From assembly GCA_004802725.1 (NCBI GenBank), contig SGPM01000001.1, positions 248,001-312,000 of the forward strand: a stretch of DNA of 64,000 nt. The letters are read 5' to 3'. This document shows positions 11,792 to 23,900 of the stretch, piece after piece. The position numbers were made by a program, and so were the translations under genes. The DNA is from Antrodiella citrinella (taxonomy: Eukaryota; Basidiomycota; Agaricomycetes; Polyporales; Steccherinaceae). Positions within the stretch are counted from its first letter, which is position 1, and each line of letters opens with the position of its first letter. Below the pieces are notes generated by a model. It did not search any database, had not been told where the DNA came from, and saw nothing but the letters and a program-made list of their open reading frames with translations.

Positions 11792-13178
11792 TCATACTGT
11801 AGATGACGAAGTATCTTCCTGCTGCGACAACCGTTCCAAACTATTGGCATAACTCCAAAAGTCCAGCATGGCTAAAGGACCAGGTTCTTCGGGGTTAGTT
11901 TGCAGCTCAAGAAGTAACCCCGTCTCTGCTACTAGGTCAATAAACTGGGCTCGAGACTCTGGATAAACAAATGATTGTAAAATCTCCGATCCCTGAAGCT
12001 GACAGTCAGTGGGGACGATTCGGGCACGATAATGAGGGACTCACATGATGACGTAGAACAGCAGCGACCCGTTCTCTGGGAGCTGGAACCACGGAGATCA
12101 GAGCTTCAGATACGGCGGAAAGAGGGCCTTCTTCTCGCCCAAGATCCGAAGTTGAAGGACTTGGTGAAGAGGACTTTGAACTAGGCCGTCCCAGCCAAGC
12201 CTTCCATAGCTCCAGCTTCCTGCCGTCCCGTCCAACTCTCTTCAATGCAATTTTGCACCGTAACCAATTCTCATCATCATCTCCATCCCATACTTCTCCG
12301 TCGCCCATAGTACTGTCTACTACAGTAACGACTGACGGCGGACGTGTCGCTCCATTGTCTGCGTATTGTGGAGCGGGTGAGCCAGCATCTTGGCCGTCTG
12401 ACAGTTCGGCGCGTGCAGTCTGAGCTGGACGCATCATAAGCCTGACCCATCTTCTTCTCCTGACCCAACCTCCCGAGCTAAGATGCCCCACTTCCGAGCG
12501 CCAGTTCTTACTGCGAAAGAACCAGTTGTACTCAAAGCCATCGTACTGCGTCTGTCCATCACCTCGCATGTCTACCATCCAGGAGCGCGACACCCAGCGC
12601 CAAGTACCGTCTGGTAATGGATAAGAGGACAAGGAGACCGTTGGCTGGCCCGCTTTCGTTGTTTTCGTTGTTGACGGTATCGTGAATGACGGAGGATCCA
12701 TGGGAAGCAGAGAAAGCGGGGAATAATATGGCGTAGAGAACACAGTCACCCTGGAGGAGAGAAGTAGTCAGACGCAGCTTGAGTTCAGCTGCGAAGGCAC
12801 TCACCCTCTCTCATTCTCAAATAGAATAGCCCAACGGTACACATCCTTGTTATAATTCTCTTCGAGCTCTGCCTCCGACAAGCCTTGCTCAAGCTGGACC
12901 AACTGCTCTTCGTACTCCGCCGAGGTAGGTGGCGACTGATCTTCGTGCTCGTGCTGTGAGTCTGGCGCCGGTGCTTGATCATACAGCGGTTTGCGTGATG
13001 AGAAGTTTGGACGGTGACGGGTGGGAAGCAGGCCAGCGAGAAATGAGCGTTTGGGTAGGAGACGTCGGCGCGCACCGTCTGCCGCTGAGGGTATATCTGT
13101 GTGCATGCATTCCGGAGTGTGTGGGGTCGGTGTTGAAGAAGGACCTGCAATGGATGTCTCGTCGTGTACGTCGCTCAT
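11792..13178 (-). CDS. Dysferlin-domain protein (Spo73/Mug65-like)
   Basis: Three exons: about 13178-12801, 12749-12050 and 12003-11792. After a disordered N-terminus (MSDVHDETSIAGPSSTP) comes the dysferlin-type core: RWAILFENERG at the first splice, then VTVFSTPYYSPLSLLPMDPP, DGTWRWVSRSWMVDM, YDGFEYNWFFRSKNW and WVRRRRWVRLMMRPA. The paired W...R...W pattern is the hallmark of DysFN/DysFC units. Similar single-domain proteins in fungi are budding yeast Spo73, needed for spore-membrane extension, and fission yeast Mug65; the same module occurs in peroxisomal Pex23-type proteins. The last exon adds a helical tail (SEILQSFVYPESRAQFIDL) with stop 11792-11794. It is divergent from HSCB across only 139 bp. 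The domain call is firm; the sporulation role is inference. Confidence 0.78.
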
Positions 13179-13235
13179 GATGAAGTAGAGATAAACGTTG
13201 TAACTTAAGAGGTTGTGGACACCATAGCCACTTCT

Positions 13236-13247
13236 GGGGTTAGGGTT
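13236..13247 (+). promoter_or_regulatory. Telobox-like TTAGGG motif in shared promoter
   Basis: The sequence GGGGTTAGGGTT sits in the 139-bp space between the divergent starts of the dysferlin-domain gene (13178) and HSCB (13318). TTAGGG boxes in fungal promoters can bind Tbf1/Teb1-type Myb factors. The motif is seen; its use as a binding site here is inference, and chance occurrence is possible. Confidence 0.35.
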
Positions 13248-13317
13248 GCTTTAACGTGCGTGACATCATAGCATAATCGGGCGCTTGTGCTGCAACATTT
13301 CTTGAACAACTGCGATC

Positions 13318-14195
13318 ATGCTGCGAGCTGCATTTGCGCGGAATGCACGACTCAACACGAGAAACCTGCGCAATTCATCTCATTTCGCGCCCATGAGACA
13401 GCTTTTGTCTCCGACTCTCCGGCTACCAGGCTCACATCGTGCATTAACCACTGCACATCCGAGTCATCCTCAAGCTGGCTTCCCAGAGGCCTCGCTGGGC
13501 AAATGCCCGTCGTGCGCTGCACCCCTCCTTACTCCGCTACCTGTCTGCCCAATATGCGAGCACATAGAACCAATACCAAAGGATATGTCTTATCACCAAG
13601 TCATGGGACTGGACTATGAGCCCAATCCATTTCAGGTTGAGCATGCAACATTGCGTGCACGCTTCCTAGCTCTCCAACGCTTGGTCCACCCTGACCGCTG
13701 GGCTGCCAAGTCTCCAGTATGTGTCTCGTCTATATCTACTGATCTGAATACTGACGAGGACACAGATCAAAGGTGATATTGCTGCCCGTGTATCCGAGGC
13801 TGTTAATACCATCAACAGTCACCTTAGCAATCCCTTCCTCCGTGCAGCGTATATCCTGGAACGGGAAGGCATCACGGATAATCCTGAATCTATATTGGAC
13901 AACCCGGCCGTAGTGATGGAGGTTATGGAAGTACGAGAAGCTCTTGAAGAGGCTCAGACGGAGGAGGAAGTGGAAGAGATTCGAGTTCAGAACAAGGGTG
14001 CGTGAGGGTGTATCCACCATGTTGCAAATCCTGACGATATCTCCAGCGAACATGAACGATGTTCAAGAGGAGCTGTCTGAGTTTGTTGCAGCGAAAGCTT
14101 GGGATCGCGTTTCCGAAGCTGCCATTCGGCTCAAGTACCTGCAGGGTATCGAACAAGCCGCTCGTGCATGGCCGAACCGAGCCCACGATCATTGA
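13318..14195 (+). CDS. HSCB: Mitochondrial Fe-S cluster J-type co-chaperone HscB/Jac1
   Basis: A J-domain co-chaperone that delivers the Isu scaffold to mitochondrial Hsp70 for Fe-S cluster transfer. The start at 13318 gives an Arg-rich, acid-poor leader (MLRAAFARNARLNTRNLRN), a likely mitochondrial presequence. Next is a zinc-type module, CPSC...CPIC (13504-13560), as in animal and many fungal HSCBs but not yeast Jac1. The J domain follows (YHQVMGLDYEPNPFQVEH ... LVHPDRW) with the HPD motif needed to stimulate Hsp70 ATPase at about 13687. Introns interrupt at about 13717 and again after EIRVQNK (about 13999). The C-terminal three-helix HSCB domain that binds the scaffold reads AARVSEAVNTINSHLSNP..., then DVQEELSEFVAAKAWDR, ending at 14195. 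The expected length is about 260 residues. Confidence 0.9.
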
Positions 14196-14290
14196 ACCAG
14201 CCTTTTGTTCGGATATGCGCACTGTATAATATCATAATGCATATACATCACCACTGGCAATGAATCCCAGACCCACAGTGTGATTACTGG

Positions 14291-14524
14291 TCAGTAAGAG
14301 TCTTCAGGCAGCCTGAGGGCCGAGGCAGGTGACAGCGCAAGAGCGTCTATTCTTCCGGCCGTATCCGGTAGTGGCCAGCGTTTGGTCAGAATTTGGTCAG
14401 AGCCTACCACTTGCGCAAAACCCTGGAGGTACTTAACTGGAACTCGAAGGTGGCAACAACGAGCAACTCCGACCGTCAACGAAACCATAACAGGTCTCTT
14501 GTCTCGCATCAAGAAGACTTCCAT
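14291..14524 (-). CDS. Possible small hypothetical protein
   Basis: A 77-codon minus-strand frame between HSCB and the helicase gene. It contains a protein-like stretch (VPVKYLQGFAQVVGSDQ) and ends GRIDALALSPASALRLPED before a stop at 14291. I do not recognise it. No clear upstream exon or domain supports it, and a plus-strand frame overlaps it, so it may be noncoding 3'/5' flank. The rest of 14196-14726 holds nothing I can name. Confidence 0.22.
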   Translation of the reverse strand: MEVFLMRDKRPVMVSLTVGVARCCHLRVPVKYLQGFAQVVGSDQILTKRWPLPDTAGRIDALALSPASALRLPEDSY

Positions 14525-14726
14525 CCACAGGACATATTTTCATTTGTGGTTGCAGAGCTAGCATTCCAAGTATTGCACGTTGGTCAGGACTTCATCTGAG
14601 AAGGAAAGGCAGGTCAGACACGGGTGTGGGGGGTCCAGTTTGCAGTGGTACGTTCTCTTTGATGATGCACGTCCTATATCGTCTCATGTTTCATGCCCCT
14701 GCGCACGCAGTCCTCGTTCTCTCCCT

Positions 14727-17700
14727 ATGCAATTTGCAGCTGCGTTGCGAAACAGGCCGCGCCTTCTCATGAATTTGAATCCCAAAGGACTCAACCACAT
14801 TACCTCTTCTTCGACTGCCAAACGTTCTATCTCCTCTCACGACGGTCCTGTACCATCGGGCCCTTCACCTGCTGCCTCGTCCGACTCGCTTTTCGCGAAC
14901 CTTGGTACCCACAAAGTACCTAGGTTTGAAGGTTCAAGGTCTCCCAGGCAATCGTCGCATCAATTAGGGCAGTCTTCCACTATGTCTCAACCATCACACG
15001 CACCGTCATCCTCGACCAGCCGCGGTAGTTGGCGTTCCGGAAAGGGCGCGGGATCGTCGTCACGGGGAGCGTTCTCGCGACCAGCTCGCGGAGGTCCGTC
15101 GAAGGCCTCAGGAAACGCAAAGGCCACGGCGAAGACCAATTCCAGGCTCCCTCCTTTCGTTGGCCCAGTTCACGACAAAGCTTACATAGAGGCAACGTTC
15201 AAGACCAAGCCCATAAAACAGGAATGGCAAGACAACCCAAAATCGCCCATCTCGAACTTCATGATGGCGAAGCACAATGTCTCTCTCACGTATCAGAACG
15301 TTCAAATGGTTCTGGGTAACTCGTCGATTTGGAGGTCAGAATATTGATCTGCACATGATCTGAATATTTACTGACCAAATGTATTTAGGTCGACAGTCAT
15401 TTTACCTATACCAGAGGAGACAGTCGTCGGCTATGGAGACAGTCCTAACAAAAAGGATGCTGAACGACTGGCATCTTTGTGTGCTTTGTATATCGTGGAT
15501 GCGAAAGATCTCGTACGTCTAGGTATCTCTCAGTCACCTGCACGACACTGATTTTGCATGTAGATGAACAAGTCGGTACCCACTGTACCGAGCAAACAGG
15601 CGGCGAAGACCGTTGTACCTGGCAAACTCACCGACGGCTCTATCGTCGATTATGAGCGCTCAAGACAATTCATGGATTACTATTGTCGTCGTTTCGGGTT
15701 CCAGAAACCTGAAATTGAGTACAAGCCGGCGGGTTCCAAGTCCAAAGCTGACAACTGGGAGGCGATCATGGCCGTGGACAACAAGCGGATTGGGATAGGT
15801 TTGGGTGCGTCAAAGAAGGTGGCGTTGTCGAATTGTTACGTGGACGTGACGGTGTACCTGGAGTCATGCGACCCAGACTTATGGCATCGCTTTGTGGAAG
15901 ATGCAAAGACCGGCAAAGATCTAGGATTGGCCTCCACAGTCTTGTTCCAAGTCAACGACACGGTGGAAGACCACATCCAGAACCTCGTCAACGACGTCGG
16001 GGACAGCACACTCTATCGCAATCGACCTAAAGTCGGTGCCAACGCTAGTGCGCCTGTGGACCCTGTCTCTCAAGGTGATGCAGCTAGGTATGTCGCTCCG
16101 AACCGCCGTGCAGCCACAGAAGATTCGCTTCAGACGAAGTCCCAGAAGCTTTTGGAACGACAGAAGGGCTATCTTGCCAACCCTCAGCTGGAGAAGATGC
16201 GAGCCACTCGAGCAGCTCTACCTGTCTACACCAAGTCGGAGGAGGTGCTGAGCCATATCCGAGACAATGACGTCACGATCCTCATGGCGGCGACAGGTTC
16301 CGGAAAGACGACCCAAGTTCCTCAGCTTATTTTGGATGAAATGATAGCTGGCGGCAACGGCGCGCAGTGCAATATCGTCTGTACTCAGCCTCGCCGGATC
16401 GCAGCTATCAGTGTGGCTAGTCGCGTCGCCGCCGAACGGGGAGAACATGTAGGACAGTCCGTTGGTTACCAGGTCAGGTTTGACACCAAACTTCCCGAGC
16501 GTAACGGCAGCGTCACCTTCTGCACTACTGGTATCTTCCTCAAGCGCATGCACAATGCGTTGGAAGTCGGTAGACACGCCAACAACTTGGACGACGTCAC
16601 CCATCTCATCGTCGACGAGGTCCACGAGCGTGACGTTGACACTGACCTCCTCCTTGTCGTGCTCAAGCGTCTGCTCGAGGATCGCAAACGGCAGAACAAG
16701 CCTTTGAAAATCGTCCTCATGAGTGCCACGATCGACCCTACACTCTTCCAACAATACTTCGCGGACGTAAAAGGCCAACCTGCTGGTGTCATCGAAGTTC
16801 CTGGTCGCTCGTTCCCTGTGCAGAAGCACTTCATGGACGACTTCATTCCGGAGATGCTCTCGAAGGCCACTGCGGGTACTGAATGGTTGATGGCCTCTGA
16901 TCTCGTTCGCAATTACATAGGGAAGGAACTCGATCCTGCCACCCTCCCTCCCCGAATTGCGTCCCGGATGCGCGTTCATGATGACAACCACAGAGACGAC
17001 GACCTTGACCTTCCCCACCCATTGATTGTTGCGGCCATATCCCATGTACTCAATAAGTCCGACGAAGGCCATGTCCTAGTGTTTTTACCCGGATGGGACG
17101 ATATTGTTTCGGTGGAGAAGTTGCTCAATGATTCACGCAACCCGCTGAGTCTCAGCAAGATGCCTGGTAAAACCAACATCCACCTCTTGCACTCGACCAT
17201 CCCTGTCGCCGAACAACAAGCCATTTTCGAGCCTGCGCCACAAGGTGTTCGCAGGATCATCCTCGCCACCAACATTGCCGAGACCTCCGTGACTATCCCG
17301 GACGTTGTTTATGTGGTCGACACAGGCAAGGTAAAGGAACAGCGGTACGATCCTGAGCGCAAGATCTCCTCGCTAGTCTCTGCATGGGTTGGCACTTCCA
17401 ACTTGAACCAAAGGGCGGGACGTGCAGGACGTCACCGTTCTGGCGAGTACTTCGGTATTCTCGGTCGTAAACGCGCATTGCAGCTTCAGCCATACCAAAC
17501 GGTGGAGATGAAACGTGTGGATCTCACGAACGTCGTCATGCATGTCAAGGCTCTCAACTTCCCCGGCATGTCCGTTGAGGAAGTCTTGGCTGCTTTGATT
17601 GAACCTCCTGCGGAGGAGCGCGTCGTTGCGGCCATTCAAGCTCTCAAGATGACCGGCGCATTGGATGAATGGAACAATCTCACATCATTGGGTCGCGTCC

Positions 17701-19045
17701 TTCTTCAGCTACCCATTGAGCCGCAGATGGGTCGACTGGTCTTGTATGGTGCTTTCTTCCGCTGCTTGGACGAGGCTCTCACGCTTGCTGCCATCTTGAC
17801 GAATCGGGACCCCTTCATGTCGCCCATGCATATGAAGGAGCAGGCTGCAAAGTGCAAAATGGCCTTCAGCCCTGAAGAATTCCGGTCGGATGCGCTGACG
17901 GTTTTGCGGGCGTACCGTCAATGGTGGTCTTTGCAAAGTCGTGGAGACTACCGAGCGGCCACCCAGTTCTGTGTGGATAACTTCCTGTCCCGGCCGACGT
18001 TGCAGATGATACAGAAGATCAAGGGCCACATTTTGCAATCGCTTTACGAGGCTGGTATCCTGAATGTCGCGGCTAGAGGAGAAGTTGCGGACTGGGCGCC
18101 GAGGCGCGGCGAGGTCAATATTCCTCCTGAACTCAGCGTCAATGGTGAATCGCTGCCGTTATTGGCAGCGCTGATTACTATTGCGTTGCAGCCCAAGTTT
18201 GCGCTCAAGAGTGGAGATAAAACTTACAGGACACCTCAGGATAAGGTGAGACCGCTACATGCCGACTTATTGTTACACAAAGAGCTAACTTCTCGCAGAG
18301 TGTTATTATTCATCCCTCCAGCGTCAACAATCTTAAACGTGGGAAGGACGACTTCAAAGTACCATCCTTTGTTATGGAGTCCTCAGCACGCGTTGAGAAG
18401 CAGCTCATTGCCTATGGGGAGAAGCGTCAGAATATCTCCGTAGGCTCTTCCGCAGCCAACGCGCAGAAGTTCATCGTGAACACCACTCGCATCGACCCGT
18501 TGACATACGTCCTGTTCGGAGCTTATCACGTTCAAGTGACTCAGCGCGGTATCATCTGCGACGAATGGCTCCCAATCGTCGGACGTGTCGATGCGCTGGA
18601 CGATGTGGAGCGCTTGAAGAACCGTATGGAAGCATGCATGCTTCGCGTATTCGAGGGTATCATACAGGCGAAGTCGAAGCAACACCGCCAGCCCTCGTTG
18701 CGTCGTCCGGAGCGGGAGGAAGAGTCTGGGGACGATGAAGAAGATGACAGGCGCGACTACTCTTTGTCCAAGACAGAGATCGAAGAGTTGGACATGATGA
18801 CCCACGATATCGTCCGCATCCTAAACGAATACAGCACCTACCGGATTTCGAACCAGTCTCAGGCGACGTCCCGTGCACCTACGCCCATTGCGTCTCCGAC
18901 GATGCCTACCAGCCGCCTCAGTGCTTCAACGAGAGGAAGCTTGGATTGGCCTTCAATCGGAGGCGGTGGAAGTTCTAAATCTGGATACTCAACTCCTCAC
19001 AACTACTTTATGTCGCGGCCTAGCACACCAAGTCGATTGAGGTGA
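14727..19045 (+). CDS. DEAH-box RNA helicase with dsRNA-binding region (DHX9/DHX30-type)
   Basis: A DExH/D ATPase that remodels RNA or RNA-protein complexes. The chosen start is ATG 14727 (MQFAAALRNRPRLLMNLNPK); this leader is basic and almost free of acids, followed by RSISS, resembling a mitochondrial presequence. A Ser/Arg/Gly-rich linker leads to dsRBD-like segments (PISNFMMAKHNVSLTYQN...; YYCRRFGFQKPEIEYKP...GLGASKKVALSNCYVD). The helicase core has motif I AATGSGKTTQVPQ (about 16290), Ia TQPRRIAA, II DEVHERD (about 16614), III MSATID, V ATNIAETSVTI and VI QRAGRAGR (about 17412). HA2 and OB-fold regions follow. Introns lie at about 15334-15388 and 15513-15563, then one exon runs 15564-18247, and a last intron joins to the Ser-rich C-terminal exon ending at 19045. 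The choice between DHX9-, DHX30- and DHX36-like is not settled. Confidence 0.88.
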
Positions 19046-19319
19046 ACAAAAGTATGCGCTTCGGATGCTTTCACTATAGAGGACTGGCATCCATTTTAGT
19101 CTAATAATTCTAGGTCACATATGGTTACCTGTCGTTATAATCACCTCACCACTCTGCATCATAAAGTTAGTGCAGGTCCACATGTTAAGTTTTTGCCAGT
19201 GTTCGTAGAATGACATCGTTGCCACCAGTACTTCAGTCCCAAGCAGTGAAGACGTCGAATATATCATATCATCAGGCTCTCAGAATAAGTGGACGGTAAA
19301 TGTAACAAACGCTCCAGGC

Positions 19320-20590
19320 TCACAATATATAGTAAGGATAACATCGATCTTCGAGCTGTAGGAATGCAAGGATTATGGCACGAAAGAATTCAGAGGGATA
19401 GTAGAGCACCCTTCCACCAGTCGACGTCGCGACGATGTAGAACCGGAGCATCAAAAGTGAGCGCGGCCAAAACATCCTGCGTAACACGTCGTCACGAATG
19501 AGCACCCCGATAAAGACATCCTGGATCTCCCTCGACGGCGGCATGAAGATGCTCGAGGACGAATATTTCGCACAACCGCTTCGTTTGTGACGTGGTGATG
19601 GTATTTGCATGAAGATCCGCGAATGGGACGAGGGTGCGTCGTGTATGTGAAGTTCTCGTATGTGCGAGAGTGCCCTACAAATCGCCCAGGGGTCTGGATG
19701 GAAGAGAGAGAAGATCTCCGCCTCAACTTCCTTCCTCCATGCTGCATACGATGACGCTGTGGTGGAGAGTGCCTTGCAAAGGCCAACGGATGGTCCTACA
19801 CGATTCATGGTGTCATACACACATTCCAGATCTGAAGGAGGACTATTCGTCGAATGGGTCGTCAGAGGACAAAAACAGCTAATAGCACTGAGGATACTCA
19901 CGTCACGGCGCACAGCTCTGCCCAGGTCCAAGGTCGCATGCAGAAAGAATTCGCCGTTTTGTGCTTTGCTATTTTTCTTCAATAGTATTTGCAATCCTGC
20001 TTTGAGGTTGTGAGAACAGTGTAATGTAGACCGCCGGTGAATTCTACTGGAAGCGTTGCATCTTTCCGAGAGACGTCGCAAAGAAGGACGCATTTATCGA
20101 AACCCTGGGTACTGTGAAAAAAATCCAAATAGTTTCACCCTGAGGTACCAACAAATTCAGCTCAACCATTGGCGAACGCATATAGTCGTTAGTTGATGTA
20201 GAGTAAAACCGGTTGATTTGCCATGAGCAGTAGAATGAGAGCGTAATACAGAAAAGTGGATTTGCCTAAGTTTGGGGAGCGTTGACATTGAGTACGAACC
20301 CGTCCAGCACAAAAGACAGAAGACGTACCGATTTCAGGCCATCCCATCACGATCATACCGCCTGCAGCTTCAGGTGGCATCTGTCCCTGGTGCGCCCGAA
20401 GACCTGCCGCTCGGACCGCCAACCATTCTTTCGTTGTATTGAGGAGGGTTTCCGTACAAGCATTACGCACGGCCGGATGCTGCCCGGTGTGTAATATTCT
20501 AAGTACTCGACCGAGATCCTGTTTGTCTTGTCAGTTCCCAGCAGCGCGATCGGGCCTTTCTAAGTCTCCCAGTGTCGGGGTTGGGGGCAT
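19320..20590 (-). pseudogene. Decayed P-loop ATPase of a fungal expanded family (Crinkler/RHS-like)
   Basis: Reading one frame from ATG 20590 gives a coherent protein interrupted by in-frame stops at 20531-20533, 20189-20191, 20162-20164, 20135-20137 and 19979-19981. Between the stops are DLGRVLRILHTGQHPAVRN, a Walker A loop GWPEIGKST split by a 63-nt intron (about 20267-20329), YYALILLLMANQPVLLYI, FDKCVLLCDVSRKDATLPV and MRPWTWAELCAVT. A 59-nt intron with a GTGAGT donor then leads to SDLECVYDTMNRVGPSVGLC and EIQDVFIGVLIRDDVLRRM, ending at 19320. The P-loop plus PWTWxEL layout resembles the large NTPase families of basidiomycetes related to Crinkler/retrotransposon-hot-spot proteins. Four stops are TGA and one TAA, so C-to-T or G-to-A changes may explain them. 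The first stop is least certain because another frame also looks coding there. Alternative explanations are unrecognised introns or assembly error. Confidence 0.68.
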
Positions 20591-20926
20591 GGTAAAAAAA
20601 AGTCAGGAGTCAGAGGAATGTCAAGATTCGCCGGGTCGAGAGACCTTTAAGTATGGCGGAATGAAATGCTGGAACGGCATTTGCCGGAGTACCCGGCGTC
20701 AGATGACGTAATATGTGATGAGTAACTGATGAGTACACATCCCTGGCATTTTGGAAGCGGCGGTATCCCCAGCAGACTCTCAGCTCGAACCGCGGCCACA
20801 CATTCAAAAGCAGCTTGAAGCCGTGTTATCTAGCGTCACCTCGTGCTTAAACCTGGAGGTGCCTTTCCTCGCTACATCTAAACTCCTTGATTCCCAGTGT
20901 CCCAAGCGCAGGAGAGGTATTCCAAG
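20591..20926. other. Intergenic gap upstream of AP-2 alpha
   Basis: 336 bases between the 5' end of the decayed P-loop gene and the AP-2 alpha start. A short minus-strand open stretch (20610-20807) may be a further remnant of the decayed gene's leader. Otherwise it should hold the AP-2 alpha promoter; I see no other feature. Confidence 0.4.
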
Positions 20927-23900
20927 ATGGCGTCCAGTATGCGTGGTCTCACGCAGGTATGGTGCAACGAGTGTCGCGAATCGACAGCCTGACTTACGTT
21001 ATGCTTTAGTTCATTGCGGATATTCGAGGTGCAAGGGTGAGGGAGCTGGAGGAGAAGAGGATCAACAAGGAGATGGCAAATATCAGGAAGAGGTTCAAGG
21101 GTATGTCCGCCCGTCTCTTACGCATTGTCGATAATTATATGTTGTTCGCTAGATGGAAATCTGGATGGATATCAGAAGAAGAAGTGAGTGTTTTTCGATG
21201 ATATTTGTCTAATTCTGTGTACTCAAGTCGCGTAGATATGTTGCAAAAGTCATCTTCACCTATATCCTCGGTTACAAGGTGGATGTGGGACATATGGAGG
21301 CCGTAAACCTCATCTCCAGTCCGAAGTATAGTGAGAAACAAATTGTACGTCCATACAACACCATATTTATGTGTCCTGTCTTACCACGTAACATAGGGCT
21401 ACCTCGCAGTGACACTCCTCATGCATGAGAACTCCGACTTTCTGCGGCTCGTCGTCAATTCTATCAGGAAAGATCTCAACGAGAACAATGAAATTAATAA
21501 CTGCCTTGCTCTACATGCCATTGCCAATGTAGGCGGACAAGAGATGGCCGAAGCTCTCGCAGAGGATGTTCACCGGCTACTAATATCGCCGTAGGTGCTG
21601 CTCGCCTCCTGATCACAGAACTTGTGAGACAAGCTCATTCGTTCACAGAACATCGGAGAATTTTGTACGAAAGAAGGCGGCTTTAACCCTGCTGCGATTG
21701 TACCGAAAGCATCCTGAAGTCATCCCTGCAGCTGAGTGGGCATTGCGAATAGTCGCTTTGATGGACGACACGGATCTGGTGAGTTGTAATTACTCGCGGG
21801 ATGAGTCGACACTGACTGTATGATACTGCTAGGGTGTTGTTATCTGCGTCACTAGTCTGGTCATGGCTCTAGCACAAGACCACCTGGATGCGTTTGCAGT
21901 GTGTTATCAGAAGGCCGCGGACCGACTGTACAGAGTAAGTTAATGCCACATTAATGATGCTTCAGATTATGTATTGTCTTTCAGCTCGTTGTGGAACACG
22001 AATTTGCGGCGACGTATGCGTACTACAAAGTACCATCACCATGGCTCCAAGTCAAGCTTCTACGTCTCTTGCAATACTACCCACCTACCGGTATGTGATT
22101 CGCATCCTCCGACACAATTCACACAACTGATAAAATGGTGCTACAGAGGACGTTACGTTACGCAAAGTACTCCATGAAGTCTTGCAAGCCATCATGGCTA
22201 ATTCTGCGGAACCATCACGTAATGTCCAACACAATAATGCTCAACATGCTATTCTTTTCGAAGCCATCGGTTTGGCCATTCATCTCGACACCAATTCACC
22301 TCTTGTTACCACCGCTGCTGTTCTTCTCGCACGCTTCATCAGTTCTAAGGAAACTAATGTACGATACCTTGGATTGGATACCATGGCCCATCTCGCCGCT
22401 CGTACAGACAACCTTGACGCGATCAAAAGGCACCAAGGCACTATTATCCTTTCCCTTCGTGACAAGGACATTTCCGTACGTCGTCGCGCGTTGGATCTGC
22501 TTTACAGCATGTGCGACACCGATAACTCCGAGCTCATTGTCGGAGAGCTTCTTCGGTATCTCAAGATTGCCGACTACGGCCTCAGGGAAGAGATGGTGTT
22601 AAAGATCGCTATCTTGACAGAAAAGTACGCGAGCACGTACAAGTGGTATGTCGACACCATATTGGAACTTATCAGTGCAGCGGGGGATCACGTTGGCGAC
22701 GAAGTATGGTACCGAGTCGTGCAAATTGTGACGAACACGGAGGATTTGCAGCCGTACGCTGCGAAGGTGGTGTTCGAGTATATGAAGTCTCCTTCATCGC
22801 ACGAGAGTTTGGTCAAAGTTGGAGGTGAGTATGTACCCGTCTGAGTACGACTGTGAACTGACGATTATTAAGGATATATCCTCGGCGAGTATGGCCACTT
22901 AATTGCCAACGAGCCTGGATATAGCCCCCTGGAGCAGTTTCAAGTACTCCATTCCAAGTCACAATTTTGTGTCGCCCCCACTCGGGCCCTCCTTCTCTCT
23001 ACCTACATCAAGTGGGTGAATGTCTTTCCCGAAATCAAAGGGCAACTCGTCAATGTCTTTGAACGCTACCGTCATGTTCTCGACGTGGACCTGCAGCAGC
23101 GTGCGTGCGAGTACTATACTCTGGCGTCGAGACCAGACGACGACGAGCTGTTGCAGAATGTTTGCGAAGAGATCCCTCCGTTCCCGCCCCGAGAGAGCGC
23201 TCTTCTCGGAAGGATGAACAAGAAACATTTGGACACGGAGGATAAGAGGACTTGGATCCATGGAGGGAAGGATGCCAATGTAGAGCGAGAGGCGACTAGG
23301 AAGAATACTAGAAAGCTCACGTTGGGAGACGTCAACGGAACCGGAGCAACGAACGGCGTGGCTCATGCTGCTGACGCTGCTGCCGGACAGGACGCTACCA
23401 ACGAGACGATCAACTCATTATTGGGTCTTGAGTTGTCTACGTCACCTTCCTCCGGAACTGCTCCTGCCTTCCCCAACATGCAATCTGCTCCGGCTGCTGC
23501 ACTTGCTGAAGCCGGTATCCCTCGTCTTACCGTCAACGCTAGCGTTGATCGCTGGTACGAGAAATTGACCTACACCGCCGACGGCGTTCTGTACGAGGAC
23601 GTGCAGCTGCAGATTGGTATTAAATCCAGGTACCACGGCCATATTGGACAGCTGGCGGTGTACTTGGGAAACAAAGTGAACGCTCCATTGACCTCTTTCA
23701 CCACCACCCTGCACGTTGAAGATCCGGACGCTGTCTCGGTCTCCTTCGCCAAACTTGCTACGAATACCATTGCACCACGCACTCAGACCCAGCAACTCAT
23801 TCACATTGAGTGCAAGAAACCATTCAGCAAACCTCCCATACTCAGCGTCTCTTTCCTCGCTGGTTCCCATCAAACTATAGCCATTCGTCTTCCCATCGTC

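Noticed and set aside
14393..14599. Plus-strand 68-codon open frame upstream of the helicase
   Set aside because: Overlaps a competing minus-strand frame, has no motif, and sits where the helicase promoter is expected.
16218..17072. 284-codon open frame antisense to the DEAH helicase
   Set aside because: Lies wholly opposite the helicase motif I-III region, which is strongly coding on the plus strand; typical shadow frame.
19451..19786. 111-codon minus-strand frame inside the decayed P-loop gene
   Set aside because: It is out of frame with the family-like segments; the other minus frame carries the coherent protein.
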